Of a stretch of DNA of 64,000 nt, positions 8,758 through 18,900 are shown in pieces; the first letter of the stretch is position 1; the number at the start of each line of letters is the position of its first letter. The stretch is from Donghicola mangrovi (GTDB lineage Bacteria > Pseudomonadota > Alphaproteobacteria > Rhodobacterales > Rhodobacteraceae), in NCBI RefSeq assembly GCF_013377535.1, contig NZ_JABCJE010000001.1, positions 124,001-188,000 on the forward strand. The letters are read 5' to 3'. The notes below the pieces were generated by a model, which was not told the origin of the DNA, made no database searches, and saw nothing but the letters and a program-made list of their open reading frames with translations. Position numbers and translations under genes: made by a program.

Positions 8758-9468
8758 ATGACAGATGCTCCGGATCGCAGCCACTTTATCCGAGGCCTCA
8801 AGGACGGCGCCCCCTTCATTCTGGTCATCGTTCCTTTCGGTCTGCTCTTTGGCGTGGTCGCCACCGAGGCAGGCCTGAACGTGTTCGAATCGCTGGCCTT
8901 CTCGGTCGTCGTGATTGCGGGGGCGGCCCAGTTCACGGCGCTGCAACTGCTATCCGACAACCTGCCCGCCGTGATCGTTCTGATCTCTGCGCTGGCGGTG
9001 AACCTGCGGATGGCGATGTATTCGGCCTCGATCACCCCGCACTTGGGCCAGATGCCCCTGTGGAAGCGCGCGCTGGCGGCCTATGTGCTGGTGGACCAGA
9101 CCTATGCTACCGCAGTGCTGGAGTTCGAGAAACGCCCCGACCTGACCCCATCGCAAAAGTTCGCCTTCTTTGCCGGAACCGCCTCGGCGATCGTTCCCCT
9201 GTGGTACGCATCGACCATCACCGGCGCCTTGGTCGGCTCGTCCATTCCGGACAGTCTGGCGCTGGATTTCGCGGTTCCGATTACGTTCCTTGCCCTGATT
9301 GCCCCTGCCCTGCGCACGTTGGCGCACGTGGCTGCGGCCTTTACCTCGGTCGCGCTGGCGCTGACCTTCATGAGCCTGCCCTATAATTTGGGCCTCTTGA
9401 TCGCAGCCGTGTCCGCCATGGCCGTCGGCGCCGAAGTCGAACGCCGCATGACCCAAAAGGCAGCCTGA
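8758..9468 (+). CDS. azlC: AzlC-family branched-chain amino acid exporter, large subunit
   Basis: A 236-residue polytopic membrane protein. GLKDGAPFILVIVPFGLLFG near the N-terminus, AGAAQFTALQLL and NLRMAMYSASI are characteristic of AzlC, which with AzlD exports branched-chain amino acids or analogues. An upstream ATG at 8725 is in frame but has no ribosome site, while ATG 8758 has GCAGGA seven bases before it. azlD follows after two bases. In relatives azlCD is often under Lrp-type control, but no regulator gene lies here. Substrate is inferred from family. Confidence 0.88.
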   Translation: MTDAPDRSHFIRGLKDGAPFILVIVPFGLLFGVVATEAGLNVFESLAFSVVVIAGAAQFTALQLLSDNLPAVIVLISALAVNLRMAMYSASITPHLGQMPLWKRALAAYVLVDQTYATAVLEFEKRPDLTPSQKFAFFAGTASAIVPLWYASTITGALVGSSIPDSLALDFAVPITFLALIAPALRTLAHVAAAFTSVALALTFMSLPYNLGLLIAAVSAMAVGAEVERRMTQKAA

Positions 9469-9470
9469 CC

Positions 9471-9803
9471 ATGACCGATATCCCTACGCTGAAACTCTGG
9501 ATCGTGATCCTTGGCCTTGGGGCGGGCAGCTATTTCCTGCGCTTTGTTTTCCTTGGCCTGATCGGGGACCGCCAATTGCCGGAATGGGTGCTGCGCCACC
9601 TGCGTTACACCGCTGTGGCCGTTCTGCCCGGCCTTGTGGCCCCTGCCATCATCTTCCCGCCCGCGACAGGCGGCAACCCCGACCCCGCACGTCTGGGGGC
9701 GGCAGCGGTGACGCTGGCGCTGGGGTATTTCACGCGTAACGTCATCGTCGCCATTATCGGCGGCGCGATGACGCTCTATGCGCTGCTGTATCTGCTGGGT
9801 TAG
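9471..9803 (+). CDS. azlD: AzlD-family branched-chain amino acid exporter, small subunit
   Basis: A 110-residue protein with three to four transmembrane segments. The pattern ILGLGAGSYFLRFVFLGLIGDRQ then VLRHLRYTAVAVLPGLVAPAI is typical of AzlD, the small partner of AzlC. It starts two bases after azlC, so the pair is one operon. Its stop codon overlaps the stop of the convergent lipoprotein gene (TAG and TAA share bases 9801-9802). Confidence 0.88.
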   Translation: MTDIPTLKLWIVILGLGAGSYFLRFVFLGLIGDRQLPEWVLRHLRYTAVAVLPGLVAPAIIFPPATGGNPDPARLGAAAVTLALGYFTRNVIVAIIGGAMTLYALLYLLG

Positions 9804-10438
9804 TTCGCGGCCCTGCCCGCCTGACGGGCATTGAACTCTGCTTCGGCCTCGAACGCCTTGAGCGCCAGATCTTTGTTATCCGGATCGGTTTCAAAGATCA
9901 GGCGTTCCTTGACGCCCGGAATACGCTCGAAATCGCGCATCAGGCTTTTGGGGAAATAGGTCACGCCCACATTCTCGAACGGGGGCAGATCCTGAAGCAC
10001 CGTGCTGACCGCGCGCGAGCAGTTGGCCTTTTGCACCGCGCCAAAGTTCAGGGCGCGGTTATAGATTTCCTGTGCAACCTCGGGCGACACGATCACCTCT
10101 TGGGCGACGACGCGGAAGGTTACGCGGGAATGGTAGCGTTCGTAGAAATCGCGAATCCGCTCGGTGATGCCAAAGAAGACATCGTTACGCTCGGGCGTTT
10201 CTTTGAAGTGGTAGCTGCCGGCGGGATCAAACAGGATCCGCTCGCTGGCATTGATCATCAGACCCGAATGCGCACCCGCATCGGTGTCATTGCTGATCAT
10301 CGTGTAAAGGGTTACCGACGGCGGTCCGTCATACCGGTACCGCCAGCGGTTCACTTCACTATCGGGGGCCCAAATCGGTTCTGCGGCACAACCAGCCAAC
10401 GCTGCTGGAGCACCCAGCAGAAAAAAACGACGTTTCAT
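9800..10438 (-). CDS. Lipoprotein with a possible permuted papain-like fold
   Basis: A 212-residue exported lipoprotein: signal MKRRFFLLGAPAALAGC with lipobox LAGC and Cys17 as the lipidated residue. The mature part has AHSGLMIN (His57) well before NCSRAV (Cys140). A His-first, NC-second order is that of circularly permuted NlpC/P60 (YiiX-like) enzymes, so it may be a cell-wall or lipid-linked hydrolase; this is inference, and it is otherwise an uncharacterised Rhodobacteraceae protein. GGGGG four bases before the ATG supports the start. It lies alone, upstream of nothing on its strand but the convergent azlD. Confidence 0.75.
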   Translation of the reverse strand: MKRRFFLLGAPAALAGCAAEPIWAPDSEVNRWRYRYDGPPSVTLYTMISNDTDAGAHSGLMINASERILFDPAGSYHFKETPERNDVFFGITERIRDFYERYHSRVTFRVVAQEVIVSPEVAQEIYNRALNFGAVQKANCSRAVSTVLQDLPPFENVGVTYFPKSLMRDFERIPGVKERLIFETDPDNKDLALKAFEAEAEFNARQAGRAAN

Positions 10439-10457
10439 AAAACCCCCGGTGGGAAAC

Positions 10458-10592
10458 TTAGGCGCCGGTCAGAGCCAGAAGGATCAGGACGGCGATGATC
10501 ACGAACACCGCGTTCTTGGTGAAGCTGATGAAACCGTTGAAGGTGTTTTCCTGATCGGTGATGTCCATGGTGCCGTGCTTGTGTTCAGCCAT
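10458..10592 (-). CDS. aa3-type cytochrome c oxidase subunit IV
   Basis: A 44-residue protein: an N-terminal MAEHKHGTMDITDQE segment and one transmembrane helix (FVIIAVLILLALTGA). This is the tiny bacterial CoxIV subunit, which wraps one helix against the aa3 oxidase of Rhodobacter and Paracoccus. It is assembled into the inner-membrane oxidase although the cox operon is elsewhere. The ATG at 10592 follows AGGAAAGGA; a longer reading frame of 65 codons exists but its first 21 residues are not family-like. It is separated from the lipoprotein gene by 19 bases on the same strand. Confidence 0.85.
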   Translation of the reverse strand: MAEHKHGTMDITDQENTFNGFISFTKNAVFVIIAVLILLALTGA

Positions 10593-10685
10593 TTCGGGCG
10601 TCCTTTCCTGTTCGTCGTTGCCGCGTTTATGCGATTTTAGCGGCTCTGTCACCACTTCGTCGAAGGGGTGTGTTGCCGCAGAGTT

Positions 10686-11723
10686 TTAGCCAGCCTTTCG
10701 CCAAAGCCAAGCACCATCCGCCCCTAATTCGCGGGTTATAAGACCTTGGTGGTGCAAATGGTTCAAGTGCGCCACAGCTTCTACCAAGGCAAGGCCGTAT
10801 TCCCCTGCTCCGATCTTGCGACGGAACAGCACAGGAAAGCAGTCGGTGGCCTTTTTCGGCTGATCTAGCCAGTCGACCAGACGGGGCAACGCGTTGTGGT
10901 GATTCTCTAGTAGTTGGCGCATGCGGGTGGGCAGGCCGGTAAAGGGCAGCTTGTGCCCCGACAGGACCAACTGATCAGGACGGGCCAAGGCACTGAGGCG
11001 CTCGCAACTGTCCAGCCAGTCGGCTAGCGGGTCGGCCTCTGGCTCGGTCGCGTAGACGCCCACATTCGGACTGATCGAACTGATGATCTGATCGCCGGAA
11101 ATCACCAGATTGTCGTCATTGGACCAGAATGTCAGATGCTCTGGCGCGTGGCCCCCGCCGGTATGAACCGTCCAGTCGCGCCCGCCCATCCGGATCTTGT
11201 CCCCCTGCCGCAGGCGGGTAAATCCCAGCGGCATCGGATGCACCGTATCACAGAAGTTAAAGGGCCGTTCATTCCGGCGCTGCTCCAGAATTTCGGCGTC
11301 CATGCCGGCGCGGACCCAGTGGGTCACGGCCTCTTCAGTCGGGCGCTCTTGTTCATCGAGTTGCAGCATCCGCGCCATCAGCCAGCCGGTACGAGCCATC
11401 AGCAGCTCGGCGCCGTTGGCCTGAAACCAACCAGCCAGACCGATGTGGTCGGGGTGGTGGTGGGTGCCGATCACGCGCCCCACAGGCAGGCCTTGTAGCG
11501 GGCCAGCCATCACGGTCTCCCAGATCGCGCGGGTCCGGCGGCTGTTCATGCCGGTGTCGATGATGGTCCAGCCGTCTTCGTCCCGCAGGGCGTAGATGTT
11601 CACATGGTCCAGCGCCATGGGCAGCGGAAGGCGGATCCAGAGGACGCCTTCTGCGATTTCAATAGCCTCGCCTTCGGCGGGCGGGTCGGGGAATGGATAA
11701 CGGATGCCGGTCTTTACGCTCAT
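10686..11723 (-). CDS. MBL-fold metallo-hydrolase
   Basis: A 345-residue metallo-beta-lactamase-fold hydrolase. The zinc motif THHHPDHIG (HxHxDH at about 88-93) is complete, with later ligands in HTGGGHAPEH and SGDQI and a final SGHKLPF. A C-terminal winged-helix-like part (about 270-345) is typical of the LACTB2-like/glyoxalase II-like branch that acts on thioesters or esters. The ATG overlaps the stop of the acyl-CoA dehydrogenase gene by four bases (ATGA), so the two are cotranslated. A thioester substrate from the same catabolic route is a reasonable inference. Confidence 0.85.
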   Translation of the reverse strand: MSVKTGIRYPFPDPPAEGEAIEIAEGVLWIRLPLPMALDHVNIYALRDEDGWTIIDTGMNSRRTRAIWETVMAGPLQGLPVGRVIGTHHHPDHIGLAGWFQANGAELLMARTGWLMARMLQLDEQERPTEEAVTHWVRAGMDAEILEQRRNERPFNFCDTVHPMPLGFTRLRQGDKIRMGGRDWTVHTGGGHAPEHLTFWSNDDNLVISGDQIISSISPNVGVYATEPEADPLADWLDSCERLSALARPDQLVLSGHKLPFTGLPTRMRQLLENHHNALPRLVDWLDQPKKATDCFPVLFRRKIGAGEYGLALVEAVAHLNHLHHQGLITRELGADGAWLWRKAG

Positions 11724-13435
11724 GCCACGAGGTCATCGTGGGTGATCGCATAAAGGTCAACCGCCCCCTGACGTGCATGGGTGAGCAGACCGATGTGTTC
11801 CGGCAGCAAACGATCGATGTAGAACTTGGCCAAGCGGCTGCGGGTGCCCTCGCCCCCTTCGGCCAGCGCGGCCTTCAGGTGGTAGTAGCTCCCCAGCACG
11901 CGGGCAAAGCCCATCAGAAAAGGCACAGCGCCCGCGAAACGGTTCTGCAAGTCGCCCTGCCCCACCAGCCATTCGGTGGTTTCACGCAAGGTCTCGGTCG
12001 CTTGCCAGACGGGTTCGGCCAGTCCGGGCAGAGTCGCGCGGGCCTTTTCGGCGTCTGCCTCAATCTCGTCCAGCAGGGCATAGGCAGCGTCCCCACCGTC
12101 CATCAGCTTGCGCGCCACGAGGTCCATGGCCTGAATGCCGTTGGTCCCTTCGTAAATCGCGGTCACGCGGACGTCGCGATAGTACTGCGCGGCGCCGGTT
12201 TCCTCGACAAAGCCCATGCCGCCGAAAATCTGCACACCGGTTTCGGACACGCGCATGCCCGTTTCGGTGCCGAACGCCTTGGCGATCGGGGTCAGGAAGG
12301 CCGCTCGGGCCTTCCACGCCGCATCGCCGGTCGCGTTCCCCATGTCGATCGCCGCCGCACAGGCCAAAGCGATGCAACGGGCGGCGAAGATATCGCACTT
12401 TGAGTCGGCCAGCATGCGGCGCACGTCCGCGTGGTCGATGATGGTGCCCGGTCCCTCGACAGGAGTGCGGCCCTGTTTCCGCTCCATCGCGTAGGCCAGC
12501 GCGTGCTGGTAGGCCCCTTCGGCCGAGGACACACCCTGTACACCAACACCAAGACGCGCGTTGTTCATCATGGTGAACATCGCCGCCATACCGCCGCCCT
12601 CGGGCCCGACCAGCCAGCCTTTGGCACCGGAATATTCCATCACGCAGGTCGGGCTACCGTTCAGGCCCATCTTGCCCTCGATGCTGACGACGCGCAGGTC
12701 ATTGCGTTCACCCGGATTACCGTCCGCGTCGGGCAAGAATTTGGGCACCATGAACAGGCTGATGCCTTTGGTCCCCTTGGGCGCGTCGGGCAGGCGGGCC
12801 AGCACCAGATGGCAGATGTTTTCTGCGAAATCCGCGTCGCCCCAGCTGATCCAGATCTTCTGACCGGTGATCGCGAAGGTCCCGTCGCCATTCGGTTCCG
12901 CCTTGGTCGCCAAAGCCCCCACGTCTGAGCCCGCCTGCGGTTCAGACAGGTTCATCGTGCCGGTCCATTCACCGCTGGTCAGTTTCGGCAGGTAGAGTTC
13001 CTTGATCGCGTCCGAGGCATGATGCTCCAGCGCCTCGATCTGCCCCATAGACAGCAGCGGCACCAGTTGCAGCGACAGGCAGGCTGCGCCCATCATGTCG
13101 TTCACCGCGCTGGCCACGGTCAGAGGCAGGCCCATGCCGCCCGATTCCGGACGCGCCGCGATACCGACCCAGCCACCCTCGGCGATCGCCTGATAAGCCT
13201 CGCCGTATCCGGGGGCGGCGCGCATGACGCCGTTCTCCAGAACCGTGTGATGTTCGTCGCCCGAGCGGTTCACAGGGGCCAGCTTTTCTTCGCTCAGCTT
13301 GCCAGCTTCGGCCAGAATGGCGGTCACGACGTCATGGGTCGCGTCCTGAAACAACGGCGTGCTGGCGACATCGCCGAACCCGACGATATTCTCGAAAATA
13401 AAGCTGAATTCATTAATAGGCGCGCGATAGGGCAT
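11720..13435 (-). CDS. dmdC: DmdC-like acyl-CoA dehydrogenase
   Basis: A 571-residue FAD acyl-CoA dehydrogenase, longer than the usual 380-400 residues because of a C-terminal extension. The N-terminus MPYRAPINEFSFIFENIVGF, the substrate loop MNLSEPQAGSDVGAL, the QKIWISWGDADF segment and YEGTNGIQAMDLVARK match the 3-methylmercaptopropionyl-CoA dehydrogenase (DmdC) group of DMSP demethylation. Paralogues of this group exist in most roseobacters, so the exact substrate is uncertain. It donates electrons to ETF, and ETF-QO lies 5 kb away. It is coupled to the downstream MBL hydrolase and divergent from sua5. Confidence 0.75.
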   Translation of the reverse strand: MPYRAPINEFSFIFENIVGFGDVASTPLFQDATHDVVTAILAEAGKLSEEKLAPVNRSGDEHHTVLENGVMRAAPGYGEAYQAIAEGGWVGIAARPESGGMGLPLTVASAVNDMMGAACLSLQLVPLLSMGQIEALEHHASDAIKELYLPKLTSGEWTGTMNLSEPQAGSDVGALATKAEPNGDGTFAITGQKIWISWGDADFAENICHLVLARLPDAPKGTKGISLFMVPKFLPDADGNPGERNDLRVVSIEGKMGLNGSPTCVMEYSGAKGWLVGPEGGGMAAMFTMMNNARLGVGVQGVSSAEGAYQHALAYAMERKQGRTPVEGPGTIIDHADVRRMLADSKCDIFAARCIALACAAAIDMGNATGDAAWKARAAFLTPIAKAFGTETGMRVSETGVQIFGGMGFVEETGAAQYYRDVRVTAIYEGTNGIQAMDLVARKLMDGGDAAYALLDEIEADAEKARATLPGLAEPVWQATETLRETTEWLVGQGDLQNRFAGAVPFLMGFARVLGSYYHLKAALAEGGEGTRSRLAKFYIDRLLPEHIGLLTHARQGAVDLYAITHDDLVA

Positions 13436-13552
13436 GGCTTGCTCCTCTCAAGCGGGCTTGGCCTTGGGCTTCGGCCCCGTTATGGAATTGGTTGACTGGC
13501 ACCCTAACGGCTGCCCCCCCTTCAGCAACAAGAACGCGGCGTCACTGGAACT

Positions 13553-14500
13553 ATGGTCGTAACGGACACTCTGATTTTACCGGATACCGATGCCGGCGTG
13601 ACCCGCGCCAGTGACCTGCTGCGCGCAGGCCAGCTGGTCGCTTTGCCCACCGAAACCGTCTACGGGCTGGCAGGGGATGCGCGGAACGACCGCGCCGTCG
13701 CCGCGATCTATGAGGCCAAGGGGCGCCCCAGCTTTAACCCGCTGATTGTGCACCTGCCCACCGTTCAGGCCGCCCACCACTATGTCGTCTGGAACGATAT
13801 GGCCGAGGCGCTGGCGAATGCCTTCTGGCCCGGCCCGCTGACCATGGTTCTCCCGCTGAAAGAGGGGCACGGCCTGTCCCCGCTGGTGACCGCAGGTCTG
13901 GACACCGTGGCGATCCGTTTGCCCGCGCACCCCTTGGCGCGCAAGCTGCTGACGGTCAGCGAATGCCCCCTTGCCGCGCCCTCGGCCAACCCCTCGGGCA
14001 AGATCAGCCCTACCACCGCCGAGCATGTGATGGCCGGACTGGATGGCCGGATCGCTGCGGTTCTGGATGGCGGCGCGTGCCCTGTGGGTGTCGAATCAAC
14101 CATCATCGGCGTTTACGATGACGTCCCGCGCCTTCTGCGCCCCGGCGGCCTGTCGGTCGAGGATGCCGAGCGCGTTCTGGACCAACCCCTGCGCGAAGCG
14201 GGCAAAGGCATCACTGCGCCGGGTCAGCTGACCTCTCACTACGCGCCGGGTGCGCGGGTTCGCCTGAACGCCACATCGCGCGAGGATGGGGAAATGCTGC
14301 TGGGTTTCGGCCCGATGGAGTGTGACCTGAACCTGTCCGAAACCGGTGACGTGATCGAGGCGGCGACCAACCTGTTTCCCGCCCTGCACACGCTGGACGC
14401 ATTGGCCCCCCAAGGGATCGCCGTCGCGCCCATTCCGGATCACGGGCTTGGGCTGGCGATCAACGACCGTTTGTCCCGCGCCGCGGCCCCTCGGGACTGA
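13553..14500 (+). CDS. L-threonylcarbamoyladenylate synthase (Sua5/YrdC)
   Basis: A 315-residue enzyme making threonylcarbamoyl-AMP for the t6A37 modification of tRNAs. The YrdC domain shows GQLVALPTETVYGLAGDA (about 26-43), KGRPSFNPL, and the APSANPSGKISPTTAEHV segment. The extra C-terminal Sua5 domain (after about 210, including TSHYAPGA) makes this the long Sua5 form, not the short TsaC. It is transcribed away from the acyl-CoA dehydrogenase and converges tightly on yqgE (adjacent stop codons). Confidence 0.92.
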   Translation: MVVTDTLILPDTDAGVTRASDLLRAGQLVALPTETVYGLAGDARNDRAVAAIYEAKGRPSFNPLIVHLPTVQAAHHYVVWNDMAEALANAFWPGPLTMVLPLKEGHGLSPLVTAGLDTVAIRLPAHPLARKLLTVSECPLAAPSANPSGKISPTTAEHVMAGLDGRIAAVLDGGACPVGVESTIIGVYDDVPRLLRPGGLSVEDAERVLDQPLREAGKGITAPGQLTSHYAPGARVRLNATSREDGEMLLGFGPMECDLNLSETGDVIEAATNLFPALHTLDALAPQGIAVAPIPDHGLGLAINDRLSRAAAPRD

Positions 14501-15073
14501 TCAGGCGTGCCCCTGAACCGCTGACAGGTTCAGAACATCAATCCCCAAGAGATGCAGCGCGCCGGTCCACTTGTCGGCGTCCTCTTCGTCGAAGACCAGA
14601 TCGGGGTCCGCGTCGCAAACCAGCCAGCCATTGTCCTGAAGCTCTTCTTCCAGCTGGTTGGGTCCCCAGCCCGCATAGCCCAACGCCATGATCGCCTGTA
14701 CGGGGCCCGCGCCCTCGGCCAAGGCCTGCAGGATGTCGACCGTGGCCGTCATCCCAAAGCGCGAATCGACCTTAAGCGTGGCCGTGTCGGATTGATAATC
14801 GTTCGAATGCAGGACGAATCCGCGCCCGTGCTCGACCGGCCCCCCATAGTGGACCTGAATATTCCGCCCCTCTGGGCCCAAGGGAATTTCCAGCTGCTCC
14901 AGCAGATCCCCCAGCAAAACGTCTTCGGTTGGCTTGTTGACGATCAGGCCCATGGCCCCCTCGTCGGAATGGGCGCACAGGAAAACAACGCTGCGTTCGA
15001 AACGGGGGTCGCCCATTTCTGGCATTGCGATCAGAAGTTTGCCGGTCAGGTCGGTACTACGGGTAATGTCCAT
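14501..15073 (-). CDS. YqgE/AlgH family protein (DUF179)
   Basis: A protein of about 190 residues with TGKLLIAMPEMGDPRFERSV, CAHSDEGAMGLIVNKP and YGGPVEHGRGFVLH, the hallmarks of the UPF0301/AlgH family. The function is unknown. The start is uncertain: ATG 15073 (MDITRSTDL) has TAGGAG only two bases upstream, ATG 15085 (MLGVMDIT) and TTG 15109 are in frame but lack good sites. The first is chosen because homologues begin close to DLTGKLLIAMP. It converges on sua5 and is divergent from the DsbD-N-like gene. Confidence 0.85.
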   Translation of the reverse strand: MDITRSTDLTGKLLIAMPEMGDPRFERSVVFLCAHSDEGAMGLIVNKPTEDVLLGDLLEQLEIPLGPEGRNIQVHYGGPVEHGRGFVLHSNDYQSDTATLKVDSRFGMTATVDILQALAEGAGPVQAIMALGYAGWGPNQLEEELQDNGWLVCDADPDLVFDEEDADKWTGALHLLGIDVLNLSAVQGHA

Positions 15074-15178
15074 AACTCCTAGCATGTGCTGCAATGCTGA
15101 CACAGGCAAGTGCGACTGTCACATACTCTCGCTGCAATGTGACTTGGAAATTTTGTGGGCAAGTCGCATCTGTTCTGC

Positions 15179-15976
15179 ATGATCCTTCATCGCGCCCTGT
15201 CCCTGATCCTCGCTCTTGGTTCTGCCGTGCCCGCCGTGGCTGGCAGTTACGAGAACACCGTTCACCACACCATTCTGCCCGGCTGGCAGGAGGCTGACGG
15301 CGCGCATATCGCCGCCCTGCACGTGGACTTGGCCCCGGGATGGAAAACCTATTGGCGCGCACCGGGCGAAGGCGGCATCCCCCCGCTGTTCGACTGGAGC
15401 GGGTCCGAGAACCTGAAATCCGTAGGCTTTATCTGGCCCGCGCCCGAGGTTTTCGACAACAGCGGCTATCGGACCATTGGCTACAAGGGCGGCATGACCC
15501 TGCCCATGCGTCTGGTCCCGATCGACCCGTCCAAACCGATCACCATCCGCGGCCAGGTCGACATGGGCGTGTGCGAGGAAATCTGCATGCCGGTGACGCT
15601 GCCCTTTTCGGCCGCTCTGCCGATGAATGGTCCGCGCGACCCTGCGATTGCAGCTGCGATGGCCTCGCGCCCCTTTACCCGCGCCGAGGCCAAAGTGCAG
15701 GACGTGGACTGTGATATCGAAGCCACCGACCGGGGCCTCGCCCTGAACGCTGTGGTCGATATGCCCCCGACCGGCGTTATCGAAAACTCGGTCGTCGAGG
15801 TGCGCAACCCACGCATCTGGGTGGACCCTGCGGTTAACCAGCGCGACGGGAACAAGCTGCACATCAGCGCGGACCTCAGCTCGATCTCTGGCGGCGCGAT
15901 GATGGTGGACCGGTCGGCGATCACTCTGACCGTTCTTGGCAGCGATTACGCCGTGGAAATTCAGGGCTGCGATTAA
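15179..15976 (+). CDS. Exported DsbD N-terminal-domain-like protein
   Basis: About 265 residues with a signal peptide (MILHRALSLILALGSAVPAVA). The mature part resembles the N-terminal periplasmic domain of DsbD: WKTYWRAPGEGGIPP, then a conserved CEEICMP pair of cysteines, but without the transmembrane and thioredoxin domains of full DsbD. It probably takes part in periplasmic thiol-disulfide exchange. A GTG at 15155 with GGA nearby would add eight residues, and the start is not settled. Its stop overlaps the stop of the convergent RND gene. Confidence 0.8.
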   Translation: MILHRALSLILALGSAVPAVAGSYENTVHHTILPGWQEADGAHIAALHVDLAPGWKTYWRAPGEGGIPPLFDWSGSENLKSVGFIWPAPEVFDNSGYRTIGYKGGMTLPMRLVPIDPSKPITIRGQVDMGVCEEICMPVTLPFSAALPMNGPRDPAIAAAMASRPFTRAEAKVQDVDCDIEATDRGLALNAVVDMPPTGVIENSVVEVRNPRIWVDPAVNQRDGNKLHISADLSSISGGAMMVDRSAITLTVLGSDYAVEIQGCD

Positions 15977-18900
15977 GCAGCCCTGCGCCGTCCGATCATC
16001 AAGGCGGTCAGCAGATAGCCCGCAGCCACCAAAGCCAACGCCCCCACAGCAAAGACCATAAACGCCGCGCCCAATGAGCCGACCTCGATCGGGATCACAC
16101 CGGCGACTGCGGGCAGCACATGGCCCATCGCGGCCATCCACCCCAGCGTCACCGCCCCCCACAGACCAATCAGCCCCGCCGTCAGAACCACCCCGCGCTG
16201 CACCACAGGCACGCGGCGCGCCCGCAAGCCCATACGCGCGGACCCGATCAAGCGGCCAATGTCGCTCTGGATCGCGATCAGCGCGGGCACGACCAACAGA
16301 ACCAGCAGCATCCCGAAGCCCAAACCATAGGCCAGCGTGATCACCGTCGGCTTCAGGAACTGCGCGTCCGCCGATTTCTCGTAGAGCAGCGGCGCTAGGC
16401 CCAAAACCGTGGTCAGCGTGGTCAGCAGCACGGGCCGCAAACGGTGCGCCGCCCCGTCGATGATGGAGGGAATGATCCCCCGCTCTGCCGCGTATTCGTC
16501 GATGGTCGTCACCAGCACGATCGAGTCGTTAATGATGATCCCCGACATCCCAAGCAGACCCACCACCGTGAACATCGACATCGGCACGTCCCACAGATAA
16601 TGCCCCCAAACCGCGCCGACCAAGCCGAACGGAATGACCGACATCACCACCAGCGGCCGCGACCAACTGCTGAACACCCAAGCCAAAATCAGGTAGATCG
16701 TCAGCAGCACCAGAGTCAGACCCGTACGCGCGTCGCTCAGGAAGGCGTCCTCTTGCTCGGACAGACCGGCCAGACGGAACTCCACCTGATACTCAGAGGC
16801 GATGCGGGGCAGGATGTCCTCCTCTAGGATCTTCTGGATTTCGACGGCGCGGGCGGGGTCATCCTCGGCGATATCTCCGGTGATCGAGATCAGCCTGATC
16901 CCGTTTTCCCGCCGCACGGTCGAGAACCCGTCCCGCCGTGTGACCTGCACGATGTCGGACAGGGGCACGTATTCCCCTTGGGCGGTCCGCATCATCATCC
17001 GGTCCAGAAAATCGGCGGTCTTTTCGGTGTCGGGCAGTTCCACGCGGATGGTCGCGCTGCGCGGCCCCAAGGGGTAGCTGGCCGCCTCGATCCCGTTCAG
17101 GCGGTTGCGGATCACTTGCCCCAGCCCCTCGATATCAAAGCCCAATGCCTGCCCCTGCGCGGTCAGTTCCAGCACCATTTCCTGCTTGTCATAGGCCAGA
17201 TTATCTTCGACCGCAGACACCTCAGGGAACTGGATCAGGGCGTCTTTCAACGCCTCGGAGGCGGCCTTCAGCGTCTCAGCGGTCGAGCCATAGAACTGCA
17301 CATCCAACGCATCGCCCCCCGGCCCCGACCGGAAACCACGGAAGCTGACAACCTCGGCCAAGGGATGCTGGCGCACCTCGTCTTGCAGGGCCGCAACGAA
17401 TTCGAAGCTGGAATAGGGACGCGCATCCGCATCCACCAGTTCGACCGCGATACTGCCCAACAGATCGGCGTCCTTATCCTCGGCCCCGGCGATGGCGCGG
17501 CCCGAGTTGCCCCCGACCTCGGCCACAGCATAGGTCACGGGGTTCGCGCCGTGCTGCTCCTCGAACCGTTTGGCGACGGCTTCGGTGGCGCGCTGAAGTT
17601 CCTTCATCATCTCCAGACTGTCGGCGCGGCTGGCCCCGTTCATCATGGCAAAGTTGCCCGATACGCTGGACTGCTCTGGCGAGTTAAAGAACCGCCACGT
17701 CACCTTGCCTGAAATAAACAGCGCCGCCTGAGAGGCCAGCAGCACAATCGCCAGCGCCAGCACCGGATAGCGCAGCGTCACAACCCCCGCCATGACCCGC
17801 CGGAAAATACGTTCACGCACCCAGACAAACCCGCGGTTCACCTGCCGCGAGGGCCAGTCGTACCAGTGGTTTTTGTGGGTGTGGCTCAGCCCGTGGGCCA
17901 AGTGGTTCGGCAGGATCAGGAAGCATTCCACCAGCGAGGCCACCAGAACCACAATCACCGTAAACGGAATATCCGCGATCAATTCCCCGAACCGCCCGCC
18001 AATGCTGACCAGCCCGAAAAAGGCCGTGACCGTCGTGATCGTCGCCGCAAACACCGGCATCAGCATCCGCCGCGCCGCCGTTTCCGAGGCCGTGATCGCG
18101 TCTTCCCTCAGTTTGCGGGCGCGGTAATCGGCGTGTTCGCCCACCACAATCGCGTCGTCCACCACGATGCCCAAAGTGATGATCAGCGCGAACAGCGAGA
18201 TCATGTTGATCGTGATCCCGAACGCATACATCAGCGCGATCCCCGACAGCATCGCCACCGGAATGCCCGCCGCGACCCACAGCGCGATCCGCGCGTTCAG
18301 GAACAGGAACAAGAGGCCAACCACCAGCCCCAGCCCCATCAGCCCGTTTTCCTGTAGGATGTTCAGGCGGCCTGTGATGGCTTCGGCGCGGGTGCGGATC
18401 AGGTCTATGCTGGTGCCCGCAGGCATGGTCGCCTGCATCTGGGCCGCGACCTCTTCGACCTGACGCTGGATTTTGATCGCATCACCGGTGGCAGAGCGGT
18501 CCACACGCACGGTGATCGCAGGGTTCCCGCCCACGAAATAGGTGCGCGAACGGTCCACCCCTTCGACCCGCACATCGGCCACGTCCCCGATGGTCAGCGA
18601 CGTGCCATCCTGATTGGACTGCAGAACGATGGCGGCGATCTGGTCGGCTCCACGCTTTTCCACGCCCGTGCGGACGCGGGCATTGGCGCTGTCCACGTCC
18701 CCCGCGGGATTGGCGCTGACCTCCGCCGCAATCGCCGAGGCGATATCCGCCATGCTCAGGTCATGCCCGATCAACTGATAGGACGGCACCTCTATCACGG
18801 TCTGGGGGGCGGCGACGCCCTGAATGGTCGTGCGGGTCACGCCCACGTCGAACAGCCGGATCACAAACTCATCGGCAAAACGCGCCAGCTGGTCCACACC

